Shown here piece by piece: positions 1 through 10,429 of a stretch of DNA of 64,000 nucleotides. The position numbers and the translations under genes were made by a program. Position 1 is the stretch's first letter; each line of letters starts with the position of its first letter. Origin of the DNA: Delphinapterus leucas (taxonomy: Eukaryota; Chordata; Mammalia; Artiodactyla; Monodontidae); contig NW_022098062.1 in NCBI RefSeq assembly GCF_002288925.2, positions 8,351,242 through 8,415,241 on the forward strand, read 5' to 3'. The notes beneath the pieces are model-generated. The model did not search any database. It worked only from the letters and a program-made list of their open reading frames with translations, and had not been told where the DNA came from.

Positions 1-57
1 GCTCTTCCGTGGGGCTGAGTGCAGTACCAGCTCCCACTCAGCTCCGCCTAGTGATGG

Positions 58-225
58 GAAGAGCACTGGACGGGGAGTCGGGATAGCTGCTTCCCACCGA
101 GATCCAGCCGCTAACTGGGAAACCTGGCTCAAGGCATTTCACTCCCAACCTCTGTTTCCTCTTCTCTATGACTTGAGGGTGTTGAACTCTGAGATATGTG
201 ATTTCTCCAAGTCAAGCGGCCACGT
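58..225 (+). repeat. MIR SINE fragment
   Basis: The order of landmarks follows the MIR consensus: an exclamation-like 'gagcactgga' start, a loss-of-function tRNA region, then a CT-rich 'cctctgtttcctc' segment. The copy is old and diverged. Family call is by eye, so subfamily is not given. Confidence 0.45.
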
Positions 226-1395
226 GTCTGTCTTTCCCAGTAGACTCTAGCCTCCTAGCAGGGCAAGCCTGATTCATCTTTAACCCTCAGCATCTATATC
301 ACAGGGACCACGTTTCCTAAATAGATGGAGGGCTTGGTTTTAGGGGAAGGGGCCTCTCTAGAGCCTGGGGACTTTGTCAAGCAGGGCTTTATTGGGAAAT
401 AGCCCTAAGCTCAAGCCCTTTGCCTGCTCTGGCCTCAGATAGCCTGCTTGACCGCCCACTGACCCCTTCGGCCGTGGGACCTTCTGCCCAGGGGTAGTTG
501 ATGGGAAGAATCGGCTTGTTTACTTTTTATTAACTTCTCTCAAGTGGGCTGTGTGTAGGGGGAGAGGATGTTGGGAGGTGGTTGGATGGGTGGACAGGCC
601 TGGGGTCAGCCTCTTAGGCTAATTCACCTCCACATCTTCCTCACTTCTCCTGAGTTCAAAGCCCTTCCTGGGAAGATGCCTCCCAGCCCCCAGTCCTGGG
701 AGTCTTCAGCCTTGCTCTGGTCTCACTTGGAGGCCAGCTGCCCTAATGAAGGGAACCTATGTTCCTGCATGCATTCCCATTGCTCCTCCAGAGGGAGGTC
801 CCGCTGGCTGCAGGCAAGGCGCCCGTAATTGGCCTGTTACTGATCTGTAGATGGTAATTCTGAATCTGCCATGGCTGCTTCGAGGGGAAACGAGTGGTGG
901 GGATGTGGTGCCTATGGAGGAGGGGTCTTGACTGCCAAAGAGTCTCCGGGAAGTTGCAGTGGCCCTCGTGTCTGCATGGCACTGACAGGGTTCTTGGGGC
1001 TGCATCCTCTAAGCCTCCTGCTCCCCCGTTTGTGGCAGCAGAGAGGATGGGGAACTGGGGGAAAGGTCTCTCTCTTCATCCTGATTGGCTGGCAAAATGG
1101 GTGGGGGAGAACAGGAAGTGGGCTCTTCAACCAGGATCTATCCGTGCCTTTTCCCATCAAGGAGCTGAGGCATCGTTGGTGACCTGAAAGTGACATTTCA
1201 GGCTGGCGTGTCAACTGAAGTCCCTTCCCGTGGGAAAAAAAAAATAGCTCCAGATGATTGAGCCACATCCAAGCGGAGAGACTGCCTGGGCCATTGACTT
1301 AAAAAAATAATGAATGTAAAGAAGATAATAAAACCTAACTTCAGCACCTTATTTACACGGCCTCAGACCCACACAGAGAAATCCCTTAAGCCTTG
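226..1395. other. Unique noncoding sequence
   Basis: No recognisable gene. Overlapping open frames of 60-118 codons on both strands at 570-1270 are short, mutually overlapping and compositionally ordinary, so they look like chance. The stretch at 830-870 has a small AT-rich patch with TAATT-type sequence, but nothing definite. Confidence 0.5.
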
Positions 1396-1439
1396 GCTCA
1401 TCTCTCCAAGACGGGCTCTGAGACACAGGGCAAGGATGC

Positions 1440-1625
1440 CGGGCCTGGAGTTTTACGTGTTCCAATGACCTCTGAGGAGTTCTTCACATCATCTGAGTCT
1501 CTGTTAGCTCGTTCGAAAATGGGGATTCCGATGGAACGGGTAGGTGAGAGAATTATGTGAGAAAGCACATGGGAAAATGCTTTATAAACCAGCACTAACA
1601 AAATTTACCTATTACTGTTGTGCTC
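1440..1625 (+). repeat. MIR SINE fragment
   Basis: A 'gaaaatggggatt' core is followed by degraded MIR 3' sequence ending near 'gctttataaaccagcac'. It is strongly diverged, as expected of a pre-eutherian insertion. Confidence 0.5.
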
Positions 1626-1787
1626 ATTTTTAGTAGCTCCCAATAAGCAGCATTTCAAATCAAGATTTGTAATATGAACAAAGGTTTTTGTACCTGGGTT
1701 GCAGAAGCCCACCATAACCTCTGCCCCCAAATGCAATGAGGGTTTAGAGGGTTTCAACAGCTTCCCCCAGGCCCCACCCAACACCGG

Positions 1788-1832
1788 CCCACACTCAGGC
1801 AGCCCACACTCAGGCAGCCTACACTCAGGCAG
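1788..1832. repeat. 15-bp tandem repeat, three copies
   Basis: Three consecutive copies of a 15-bp unit (CCCACACTCAGGCAG) start at 1788, 1803 and 1818. The third has a single C-to-T change. The array is exactly in phase with a reading frame, but that frame has no other coding signal. Confidence 0.9.
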
Positions 1833-2149
1833 CGAGCTCCAGAGACCTTGGGCAAGTGACCTAACCTCCATGGGTCTCACCTCTTTGGAGCCCTGTGAGC
1901 TCTGACATATAACTCCCCGGAAGATGCATTCTTGCTCTCTTCCGCCACCTCTCTCCTCTACTCCATCTCTTCCCTAATCCTGTCCTAAACCTTTCCTTCT
2001 CCTCTCTGGGGATCTACCCTGGCCTCTCTGAATCTTCCTTTTGCTACCCTCACCCACGAGCCCCCTTTCCTCATATTCTTTGGTGTTTTGGCCAGAGAGA
2101 GCTGTGTCCTTCCCCAAGAGATGTCCCTGAGAATTCTTTAAGTGGCTGG

Positions 2150-2275
2150 GAGGGGAAAAGGATCGCGTGTATTTTTGGTACCAGAGATAATCAGGTGATA
2201 GTGCAATTAGCAGTAATTTGATCGCTCCCGTAATTTCCTTTTAACAAGAGTCCCCTTAAAAAAATAATAATAAAA
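2150..2275. promoter_or_regulatory. Candidate conserved noncoding element
   Basis: A repeat-free AT-rich island with several homeodomain-like cores (CAATTAG, GTAATTT) and a TAATCAGG-type site lies 60-180 bp upstream of the CpG-rich block. Composition and motif density resemble developmental enhancers. Conservation itself was not tested. Confidence 0.4.
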
Positions 2276-2334
2276 TAAGAGGGTTTTCTTTTTTTTCCCC
2301 TTGTTTTGTCTGGAATGTCTGTCATCAGGAATTT

Positions 2335-3150
2335 GGTCCGACTCCCACGCACTCCGCGTGGCAGCTAGGGGGAGGGGAAAGATGCCTGCGGCAGAACTCC
2401 TGAGGAAGAGGATGTGCCTGGCGGGCTGCCCCTCCCGGGCTCCCCGCCGGGCTCAGGCTGTGGGACTGGACCGCGGGAGGAGGCTACTCCAGTCTCCAGA
2501 GACGGACTCCCGCTGACTGCCCCCCACCGCCACCCGGGGCCTCTGGGTCGCTGGGAAGGGACCCTGGGGAAAGACACCAGAGCCTGGGAGGGTGCAGCCG
2601 GGCTCACAAGGGCTTGGTGAGTGGAGGGAGGCCCTCCTGTTCCACATCGCGGTCGGGGTGCAGGGGCCAGCGCTCCACGGTCCATCGGGCCCAAGCTAGG
2701 GCTCCGCATCACACTCGCCCCTCACCCCATCCCCAACCCTGCCGCGTGGGCTGTGGCACAGAGATGGCAAACACCCCCAGGGCCTTCTGCCCGGTAATCA
2801 CCAAGCAAATTCCCAGCGACATTCCTCTCCCCACCCCGGGGCAGCGCCTGCTGCGTGTTCTCTGATTCAGGCCGGGAATGTGCAAACAGCGCCCGGAAAC
2901 CTGCGGGGACCCGTAATTGCTCTGGAGTTGCCCGGGACTTTGCAAGGTAAGCACGCGCCGCGCTGCTCCCGGCACGGTGCGCAGTGATCGCCTGGCGCCC
3001 TCCCTCCTTCCCTCGGAGGATGCGGGGACTGGAGGATGCGGGGACTGAGGGGACTGCGCCGAGCCAGGTGGGCGAGCTCTGATTCCGCGAAGCTGAGCCG
3101 CGGCCAGGCGCTAATGGGCCCGGGGTGCGGGAAGCAGGTGGGGACAGGAG
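2335..3150. promoter_or_regulatory. CpG-rich block, candidate CpG-island promoter
   Basis: CpG dinucleotides are dense here (for example at 2340-2480, 2520-2560, 2640-2710 and 2940-3110), unlike the CpG-poor sequence on each side. There is no TATA box at an obvious place, as is usual for CpG-island promoters. A consensus-like splice donor, CAAG|gtaagc, occurs after position 2946 on the plus strand, so a first exon ending there is possible. Open frames across the block on both strands (up to 177 codons, minus strand) resemble no protein I know and are expected in GC-rich DNA. The block could serve a distant coding gene, an antisense or noncoding RNA, or be a promoterless CpG island. Confidence 0.6.
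3015..3046. repeat. 16-bp tandem duplication
   Basis: The 16-bp unit GGAGGATGCGGGGACT occurs twice in a row without mismatch, starting at 3015 and 3031, and is followed by a further partial copy (GAGGGGACT). It lies inside the CpG-rich block. Confidence 0.9.
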
Positions 3151-3254
3151 TGACTTGTGGCGGGAGAGGGGCCACTTGGCCACGTCCCCGGGAAAGAGGG
3201 CCTTGGGGGACATGGGCTCCTTCTGTCCCTTCCCTCCGGTGGAGAAGCTCCTCA

Positions 3255-3690
3255 TTGATGAGCCTTGTCATCATCCTTCAAGTGTAATTTTTTTAAATTG
3301 CAAAAATCTTACAGAGCTATTAACCTCAAAAGAGTTTAACATATGGCAGACCGAGTCTCCCTCTTACCCTAATTATAAGGCTTGCAGTAATGGGGCTGTC
3401 TTTTAAGTTACAGCTGCTGCGCTTTTGGCTTTCGCTAACATTACATCCTATTAAAGAGCTACATTAAATGCATGCAAATTGCCGGAGCCACCGCGCTCTC
3501 CCGACCAGTGAGGGGGACGGATTGCAGCCGAGGCGGCGATATCGAGGGTCAGACTCACCCTGCTGCGAACGCCATATGATCTATCAATCAAACTCCTCTC
3601 ATTAATTAACTAATTCATTAAATATCTTTATATATGAAGGCCCGGCCAGGCGGAACATTGTGTTGACAGGGACGTCCCGTCAGCACTTAG
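3255..3690. promoter_or_regulatory. Strong candidate developmental enhancer / conserved noncoding element
   Basis: This repeat-free block has the highest motif density in the window. It contains TAATTA at 3370-3375, a POU octamer ATGCAAAT at 3472-3479 preceded by an overlapping ATGC, a PBX-type ATCAATCA at 3583-3590, TTAATTAA at 3602-3609, and a near-perfect dyad around GGGACGTCCC at 3669-3678. AT-rich motif clusters alternate with GC-rich, CpG-containing sequence. It directly follows the CpG-rich block, so it could be a promoter-proximal enhancer. Binding is not shown, and the conservation is inferred. Confidence 0.6.
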
Positions 3691-3694
3691 CCCT

Positions 3695-3704
3695 GCGCGC
3701 GCGC
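3695..3704. repeat. Alternating GC tract
   Basis: Five perfect GC dinucleotides in a row, a sequence that can adopt Z-DNA, at the 3' border of the enhancer-like block and before a C/T-rich tract. Confidence 0.8.
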
Positions 3705-4265
3705 TCCCCTCCCCTCCCACACAAATCACCCGATGACTAAGAGAGGTCAACTTCCCAGTTTCTGCAGGGACGGAAGCAGCCGCTGTGCCCGGACCCACCC
3801 CTGGGAGGCTCTCCTCGCGCCTTTGGTCCCATGACCCCCTCTCAGTGAGCCTGCTCTGCCCTCACCGTGTAGGGTTGTAATGAGCTCTATTTATGGGTTT
3901 GGTGCCTTGGCTTCCCTGGCACTTAGGGGGCTGGAACTGGACCAAATACGACTCACTGGGGAGCCCCAGTGCCTAGTACAGGACCCAGCATGTAGCAGAT
4001 GCTCTAAATGTTTACGGAAGGAAGACAAGCTGTATTGGAGCGCTTTCCTCTCTCCAGAGCCCCCAGCACTAAGGGGGCCTCCTTTCTAAGCTCTCTGACC
4101 AGTTCGGAGCGGGTCATCCACATAGCCACAATCTCAGACACTGAAGCAAACTCTGGCAAGAAGAATGAAACTATGTCGTTCTATAGACAATAAAGAGAAA
4201 TTTTAGAGTGGATGGTGGGCTTCCTTAGTTGTTTATATACACACATACATATATATTTGCTGAGC
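3705..4265. other. Unique sequence with a short MIR/L2-like remnant
   Basis: GC-rich at first, then ordinary. At about 3955-4015 there is a degraded 'agtgcctagtacaggaccc...gatgctctaaatgttta' segment that resembles the common 3' end of MIR/L2 repeats. No gene seen. Confidence 0.45.
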
Positions 4266-4269
4266 AAAC

Positions 4270-4470
4270 TAGTATATAATCACTCCTTTGCTATATTATC
4301 TTATTTAATGTTGACTTCAACTTTGCCAGGTGGTTATTTTTACTTCCAGGCTAAGGGAGAAGAAACAGAGGCTGGGAAAGATTAAGTAACTTATTCAAGG
4401 TCAAGTGGCAGAGCCAGAATTCAGAGTCCGGCTTGCTGGATCCAAGACCAGTGCCGACTGCTCTGTCGTA
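4270..4470 (-). repeat. MIR SINE, minus strand
   Basis: Reading along the plus strand it has the reversed MIR order: 'agaaacagaggctgggaaagattaagtaacttattcaaggtcaagtggcagagccagaattcagagtccg'-type landmarks, here summarised as the gaggctggga, aagtaactt and aaggtcaagtggcagagcc blocks. Clear MIR core. Confidence 0.8.
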
Positions 4471-5164
4471 GGCATGCAAAAAATAACGCTTGGGAGGTCA
4501 GTGGATGTGCTGCCTTCCTCCGTTGCCTGCTGTTCCCTTTTGTTCCCACAGTTGTCTTTCTCTACTTGTTTTGTAGCAGCCGCTGTCACCACTGCCTTCT
4601 CTGCTGGGCTGGTGGGTCTTTGCTCTATGTTTGGGAAGATGGAGGTCACAGGACACCCCATGATCAAGGCTGCTGGCTCTTGACTGTGCTTAGAATGGCT
4701 TGGAGTGATTTTCCATATAGAGCACCTGGGCAGACAAAGCCAGTTGCCTTATAGCTGTGTTATCTGGCAAAGACCTGGGCCCTGAGCAGCTGGGTACAAG
4801 GAATGGGAATGGGATGGGCCCCCTTTAGAGAGGGCAGTCACAGGTGAGAGCTACAGGTCAAAATAAAGAGGGTCTCTGCAGAGTTTAGCTTTGGTTCCTG
4901 CTGTACAGCTCATGGAAGTTCCCAATCCACCCAGATGAAGTGAGCTGTGCCAGCAAACTTCCGAAGCCTAGGAATTCCTGGAAAGACGCGTTCCCAGATT
5001 CTTCTGTACTCCTCTCACCCGCCTCTCTCCACCTCACTCACCCTCTTGCCCCCCTGAGACATGGGGCTAATGGACTTTGGCTGTTAGCACCCGGGATGTT
5101 GGGCACCAACCTCGCCAGGGGCCTCTAGAGCTTCCTCTGGCCCCCTTGGTTCCCAAGAATAGTT
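4471..5164. other. Unique noncoding sequence
   Basis: No repeat or gene recognised. Open frames of 62-92 codons (one pair overlapping on opposite strands at 4400-4680) begin in the MIR or are short, with no family resemblance. Confidence 0.5.
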
Positions 5165-5360
5165 TTGGAATGGGGCGTGCTGTGCTAATGGGGGTTAATG
5201 GTAACCTCGGAATCAATTTTCCCTCCCAGAAGAAAATTCTCCCGGCTTAGACGGCACAGACTGTAATAGTGAAAATGGCTCTAGATTGGAAAAATTGGCA
5301 CGTTGTAGTCCAACAAGGCAATTTTTGAATTGTTCTATACAGCTGTGTGCCTCTGGCCAC
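5165..5360. promoter_or_regulatory. Candidate conserved noncoding element
   Basis: Repeat-free, AT-rich, with GCTAATGG, GGTTAATGG, AATCAATTTT and CAATTTTTGAATTG blocks in under 200 bp. The texture (long words of mixed AT-rich homeodomain cores without low complexity) is like that of other enhancer candidates here. Conservation not tested. Confidence 0.4.
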
Positions 5361-5870
5361 TATGCTGCTTGCGTCCTAAAGCTACGGGATGGAAAGCAAC
5401 TTTCCAGCCAAAAACAGCTCTAATGTGTTTTTTTCTTTTCTCACCCCAGCCTGAATTTGTTGTTTTGTTTACCTGCCCAAAATCCTTGGAGCTTTGGCCT
5501 CTACCTTAGCAGCTGCCAGAGCTATTGGACGAGAGAGTGCTGTGGCCTTCTGTAGAACCTCAGTCCTCAGGGCAATGGGCCTGGGAAAGAGGGTTTCACA
5601 GGCTGCAAGGAGAAGCTGGGACAACTCAGGACCATAGGTCCCAACCAGCTTTTCCTGGTCTGTGTCAAATCTGGGCCTCTCTTGGACCCAGAAGAGGAAA
5701 TGTCGGATGGTTATGCAGGGTGCTTGATTTTGATGAGCTGTGTTTCCTCTATTATAATATGCAAACCATTTTGTCTTGTTTTTATAAACATTAAAATGCA
5801 AAGCAACGCTTCTTAGAATAAAAATATATGATATATATTTCAAGTAATAGAACAACACAATGGGAGAGCT
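5361..5870. other. Unique noncoding sequence
   Basis: A 140-codon minus-strand frame covers 5469-5891 but ends in AT-rich sequence and has no recognisable domain. I treat it as chance. Confidence 0.45.
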
Positions 5871-5874
5871 GCAA

Positions 5875-6000
5875 GGCAGCATACCACTCACTTAGTAAAT
5901 ATCCTCATTGTACAGATGGGGAAATGGAGGTGGCCCAAGGTCACATATCTGTTTGCCGGGAAAGAACTTGCTCTCACTATATAGAGCTCCAGGCTTTGGA
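5875..6000 (-). repeat. MIR SINE, minus strand
   Basis: 'cattgtacagatggggaaatgga' followed by 'ccaaggtcacat' is the reversed 3' half of MIR. Borders are approximate. Confidence 0.7.
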
Positions 6001-6389
6001 TAATGGGCCAAGTGGCCAGTGAAACCTGTCTTTCGGTTTCTCTGTCCCTGGGGCCACAGCTCTCTACTTTAAGCTTACTCCCCCTTCCGTGAGTCTTGTT
6101 AATGGTGGGCCTTATTTGGTGACTCAAGGTTAGAACCACGCAATGGGTTGAAATGGAATTTGGAACAAGTGCTAAACTGGGGCCTGACCTGCTAAGTGTT
6201 CTCCCTGCCCTGCCCCCCCGCAGCTCATTTCCCCCAATACATCCTGAGATCTCTACCATGCGCATGGGTCCTGTCATCCCCTTACTCCTCTGGATACAGC
6301 CCAGGTTCCTTTCTAGGGCTTATCATGTGACTCGTGAGATGACTTGTGCCTGTTTCTCCACCCTCACATCTCACAACCACTGACCTTCC

Positions 6390-6832
6390 GCCCTGCACAA
6401 CCCTGTCTTCACCCCATCAAACCCAGTTATCCCGTTGCATCTTACCCTCATTCACCTTTACATACCTCCTTTGCCTTTGCACATTCAATTATACCCTCCT
6501 CCTAGAAATCTCTCTCTTCCCCAACCTGTCCCCCTCCTTCCTACCCCCCTTCACCTGGCTAGATCCAACTGCTCCTTCAGTCTCAGCTAAAACACCAGAT
6601 TCTCTTCACCAAGCCCCACAGTCTGGATTAGGTGCGCTTCCTGTGGGCTCGTAAGGCATCCTCCACTTCCCCTGTGCTATCTTTTACCGCTCTGTATTGC
6701 AGTTGTCTGTTGACCAGTTCAAATCTTCCATTAGAATGTAAGCTCCAGGAGGGCAGCACCGTGTCATGTTCACCCCGAAGACTGTCTGGCTCGTGAGAAG
6801 CGCTGCCTGAGTAGTTGAATGACACATAAAAA
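6390..6832 (+). repeat. L2 LINE 3' end
   Basis: The sequence follows the L2 3' untranslated consensus in order: a 'tcaccaagccccacagtctggattaggtgc' like segment, 'cttttaccgctctgtattgcagttgtctgtt', then 'agaatgtaagctccaggagggcag'. Short pyrimidine-rich open frames within it are repeat-derived, not genes. Confidence 0.8.
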
Positions 6833-6844
6833 CGCTGCTACCAC

Positions 6845-7062
6845 TACAACAAAAGACAACCGGTATTTATTGAGTGTTTTCCCTGCCGGAAACTATGCAA
6901 AGTGCGTTCTGTGCATCACCTAATTGATGTTAGTTCTTGTATGAATTGAATGAGGTGAGGACAAGGGATTCTAATCCTGGCTCTGCCTCTGGCTGCCCGT
7001 GTGACTTTCAACAATTCCCATGGTTTCCTCATCTTCAGAATGAAGGATAGAGAAGGGGGCAG
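6845..7062. repeat. Two abutting MIR remnants
   Basis: A reversed MIR 5' part ('tatttattgagtgttttccctgc', 6860-6960) is followed by a forward MIR ('ctctgcctctggctgcccgtgtgac' to 'ttcctcatcttcagaatga', 6965-7062). Confidence 0.6.
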
Positions 7063-8391
7063 ACAGACTTCATTTCTTGGTTCTTTTTCCTAGGCAGAAA
7101 GGGAATCAAGACTCAGTCTATGCAGGCCTGGGGAAAATCAACCCTCAGGATTCAGAGAACCAGCGGACACAGAGGGTCAACTTTCTAGTCCGGCAGCAGG
7201 AGAGGCATCTGGCCGTGAGGCTGGGAAGGGCAGCGGGTTGCTCTCCCATGCTGGGGTAGAGCTTCCAAATAGAGAAGCCCGCTGCTAGCTGAGTCATTAA
7301 CGCTGGTCTCCTCACCTCGGGCATTGTCTGATTTAAGTGTAATAGCTTGTTTGGTGGATTTTGCCTTCTATAGAAATCCCCCCAAGAGTGAAGTGTCGCA
7401 TTCAGCCGGGAGAGCACAGGCCTTTGTGCGCTGATGGCCCAGCCTTGACTGAATGTGTTTGGAGTTGGTTATCAAAGGGGAGGATAAATTAGAGCACAGG
7501 GCTGAGAAGAGAGGAAGAGGGGGCCCTTTCATGAGCAGGGCTGAGCACTTAGGCAGCTGACTTGGAGCTGGGAAGCCCCTGAGCCTGGCCCTTTTTCCTT
7601 TTGCCAGTGGCAGAGCTGCAGGCAGGCCTGGCTGTACCCTGGCAGAGCCCAAATTCTGAGGTCCCACCAGGCCCTGGGGGATGGGGGTGGGGGCGGGACA
7701 GGAGGAGGGCGGGTGAGTGGTGGTGATGACAGGACGGCCTCCAGGGCTTGCCGGAGGGCTCCTGGGGTGTTGATGAGCCCAGCGCCCTCCCTCCTTGTAC
7801 AACCTTCCCCCTGCCCCCTTCCCGGATTTACTGAAATCATGTTCTGATGGTACTGTAGGCTCCAAGGGACCTCTTTGGTCTTGGGAATGCTGTTCAGGGG
7901 CTCCACCCCCATCTGCCTCTCTCCAGCCCCCAACACACACTTACCAGCTGGCTCTCAGGACAGTTTTATGGAGTGCACTGGTCAGCCAGACATATTGGAG
8001 CTCCCAAAATAAGAGATCCTGGGCATTCGACCCTCTCTATGGTCTTGGCTTCGGATGTCCAGATTCGGAGGCCAAGCTGGGCACAGCTGTCAGCTGAGCC
8101 ACACACAGGCAGGGCTGCTGAAATAGTAAATTACACTGAGTGCCCAGTGCCCAGTTTTTGCCTGCAAGAATGCTCCCCTCTGTTTTTTAGTGGATCTTCC
8201 CCCCGCACCCCCGTCAGTGTCCCTGGGCCCTTCACTGACAGCTTCTTGCCATGTGGGATCTTGATCAACAAGCTCACCCCTCGAGGAACCAGAGAACTTT
8301 TGTTTGCTGATTGGCACTTAACCCTCAACAACGTCTTAGGTTCATATCATTTTCCAGCTGGAAGGAACCCAAGACACGAGCTGTAGACCTA
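7063..8391. other. Unique noncoding sequence
   Basis: No repeat family or gene recognised. The largest open frame, 190 codons on the minus strand (7368-7940), is rich in Pro, Gly and Ser and overlaps a 135-codon frame in another phase. That pattern is typical of GC-rich noncoding DNA. Confidence 0.5.
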
Positions 8392-8407
8392 AAAATAGGT
8401 CTATTTT

Positions 8408-8620
8408 TTTTTTTTTTTTTTTTTTTTTCAGTACGCGGGCCTCTCACTGTCGTGGCCTCTCCTGTTGCGGAGCACAGGCTCTGGACGCGCAGGCTCAGCG
8501 ACCATGGCTCACGGGCCCAGCCGCTCCGCGGCATGTGGGATCTTCCCGGACCGGGGCACGAACCCGTGTCCCCTGCATCGGCAGGCGGACTCTCAACCAC
8601 TGCGCCACCAGGGAAGCCCC
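8408..8620 (-). mobile_element. CHR SINE, short form
   Basis: A full short-form element read on the minus strand, with a tail of about 27 T on the plus strand at 8402-8428 and the tRNA-like head at its right end (A box about 8597, B box about 8555). A target-site duplication AAAATAGGTCTATTTT lies at 8392-8407 and 8621-8636. It is non-autonomous: transcribed by RNA polymerase III and mobilised by L1 enzymes. Apparent open frames of 91-121 codons across it are artefacts. Confidence 0.97.
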
Positions 8621-8787
8621 AAAATAGGTCTATTTTTAAAACCCGTTCAGAGTTGCAGATATTTTAAAGAATTGTCTGAAAGTTATGACCCCTCACCCCA
8701 GAAACACACATATTCTCATGCATACAAAAGTTTAGCTGCCATTTCTGGGGGGTTACACCCTCTGAATCTATGTATACATCCCATCCT

Positions 8788-8950
8788 GGCTGCACATTTG
8801 AATCAACTGGGAGCTCTGATAAAATTCTGAGGTCTAGGCCTTACACACATAGACTCTGATTGAAACAGTCCAGAGTGGGATCTGGGCATCAGTATTTTTT
8901 CTAAAACACTCCAGGAGATTCTAATGCAGCCAAGATTGAGAACCATTGCC
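8788..8950. repeat. MER5A-like hAT DNA transposon
   Basis: It begins 'gctgcacatttgaatcaactggg', has 'gggatctgggcatcagtatttttt' in the middle and ends 'gattctaatgcagccaagattgagaaccattg', which is the MER5A layout with inverted ends. It is a non-autonomous hAT-Charlie remnant. Confidence 0.85.
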
Positions 8951-9079
8951 CTAGGGCCCCTTAGACTCTCCTCCCCACTCTGATTAAGAACCCCAGCTGT
9001 GGACAGTCAGTGCCTGTACAGAGAGGCACGTAGGAAGGCACATGCTGGGGTGCTGGTAGGGATGGGGTAGACACAATGA

Positions 9080-9480
9080 ACGGATATATCATTCTGCCCA
9101 CTGCGTTTAAAATCTTTTCCTTCTTCCCTCACCCCTTGAGGGGTGCTTCCGTGGTGTTCATTTAAAATAATTTTAGCATACCACAGTGCGAAGGGAGCCA
9201 GGTTGCCTTGATGTGCTTCTATCATTTCAAGGAACTCAATAAAAATTTCGTTTTGGTGTTCATTCAAGGCAGCTTCCTCATAGAGGTCTTACGCTGCAAA
9301 CCCGAGTTCTCTTTTCATCTGGTCACCCCGGGGAAATCGTGTATTTGAAATTCAAACAATATTTGGGCAAAAAGCAGTTCTCATTATATGCGGTGGAGAA
9401 GGCCAATGAGAGGAAAGCACGGGGAAATGATTGAGTGACATTTCTATTTGCTGGTTTGACTTTTCCGCCAGGGGCCGCCG
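9080..9480. other. Unique sequence, possibly conserved
   Basis: Repeat-free, moderately AT-rich sequence with TTGAAATTCAAA (9346-9357) and TTCATTTAAAATAATTTTAG patches. Weak enhancer-like texture only. Confidence 0.3.
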
Positions 9481-9664
9481 TGCTTTGGGGCCGCCAGAGA
9501 ACCTCAGCCTCCTAGTATGGACTGGAAATGCCAGGCCCCTGGAAAAAAGAATTTGGAGGAGAAAAATGAGTGGGCTTGAAACGGATTTGAAGAGTCAATG
9601 TGACCTCACACTGATGTCGTTAGTGAGTTAGGGAGAGAATTCTGTGTTTTGCACAAGTTCTGTC

Positions 9665-10215
9665 TAGGAAGGAGATTGTTCCAGTTATGGACTCTCAGGG
9701 TTGAAGGGGACTCAGAGATCGTCTGGATCTAGCTTCTTTGGTAGGTGGATCCTCTCTCTAACATTTGAATTGGCCCTGGTCAAGCATTTAGATGGAGTCA
9801 TACACTTATTCATTCATTGATGGAGCCCCAGCAATGTCTGGCACTTGGCAAGTTGTACAGGGGAATTCAGAGACTGATGGGTCACCCCTGCCCTTAAGTA
9901 ACTTACAGCTTCCTGAGGACTTGAACAGCTAAAATGCCAGGGAGACATGGTAAATGCTGTGAGGGCAGGAAGCTGGGGGGTGGGGCCGGGTGGGGATGTT
10001 AACCTTGACTGAGATCCATTAGGAGCCGTGCAGTAATTTCCCCAAATCACATCTCTTAATCGTTACAGCAACTCTGGAAAATAAGTACTGTTGTCATCAC
10101 CCCCTTTTTATAGACAAGGAAACTGATTTTCAGACAGGTGAATTTGCTTTCTCAAGGTGCCACAGCCATTAATAAGTATTTTAGCATAGGTATTTAAGAA
10201 TAAGTATTTTAACCC
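9665..10215. repeat. Ancient repeat cluster (MIR3-like, L2-like and MIR)
   Basis: A 'gactctcagggttgaaggggactcagagatcgtctgg' type remnant (9688-9732) is an ancient SINE-like repeat. Next is an L2-related 'attcattcattgatggagccccagcaatgtctggcacttgg' segment to about 9990. A reversed MIR with 'tagacaaggaaactgattttcagacaggtgaa' follows at 10050-10215. Confidence 0.6.
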
Positions 10216-10429
10216 AGTATGTCCCAGGCCAATTCTCTCGCCACTGTAGCAATCTGCTTTCCTAAGAAGAGTTCAAAAAGGGCAAAGACTGACTTGGCTG
10301 GGCTAGGGGATGAGAAGGGAGGGATTTGGGCAGTCAGAAATGGGGCGATAGAAGGTACACCGAGAGCAAAGTTTCCCAGGCTCAATAGCTCTGGGGGAAG
10401 AAAACGTAGCAGCTCAGGCTGGAAAGCCG

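Noticed and set aside
2722..3255. 177-codon minus-strand frame in the CpG-rich block
   Set aside because: Compositional bias of a CpG-rich region explains it. No similarity to any family I know.
8500..8620. tRNA-like sequence with A and B boxes, also at other SINE heads
   Set aside because: They are the tRNA-derived heads of CHR SINEs and lack the fold of a working tRNA gene with its acceptor end.
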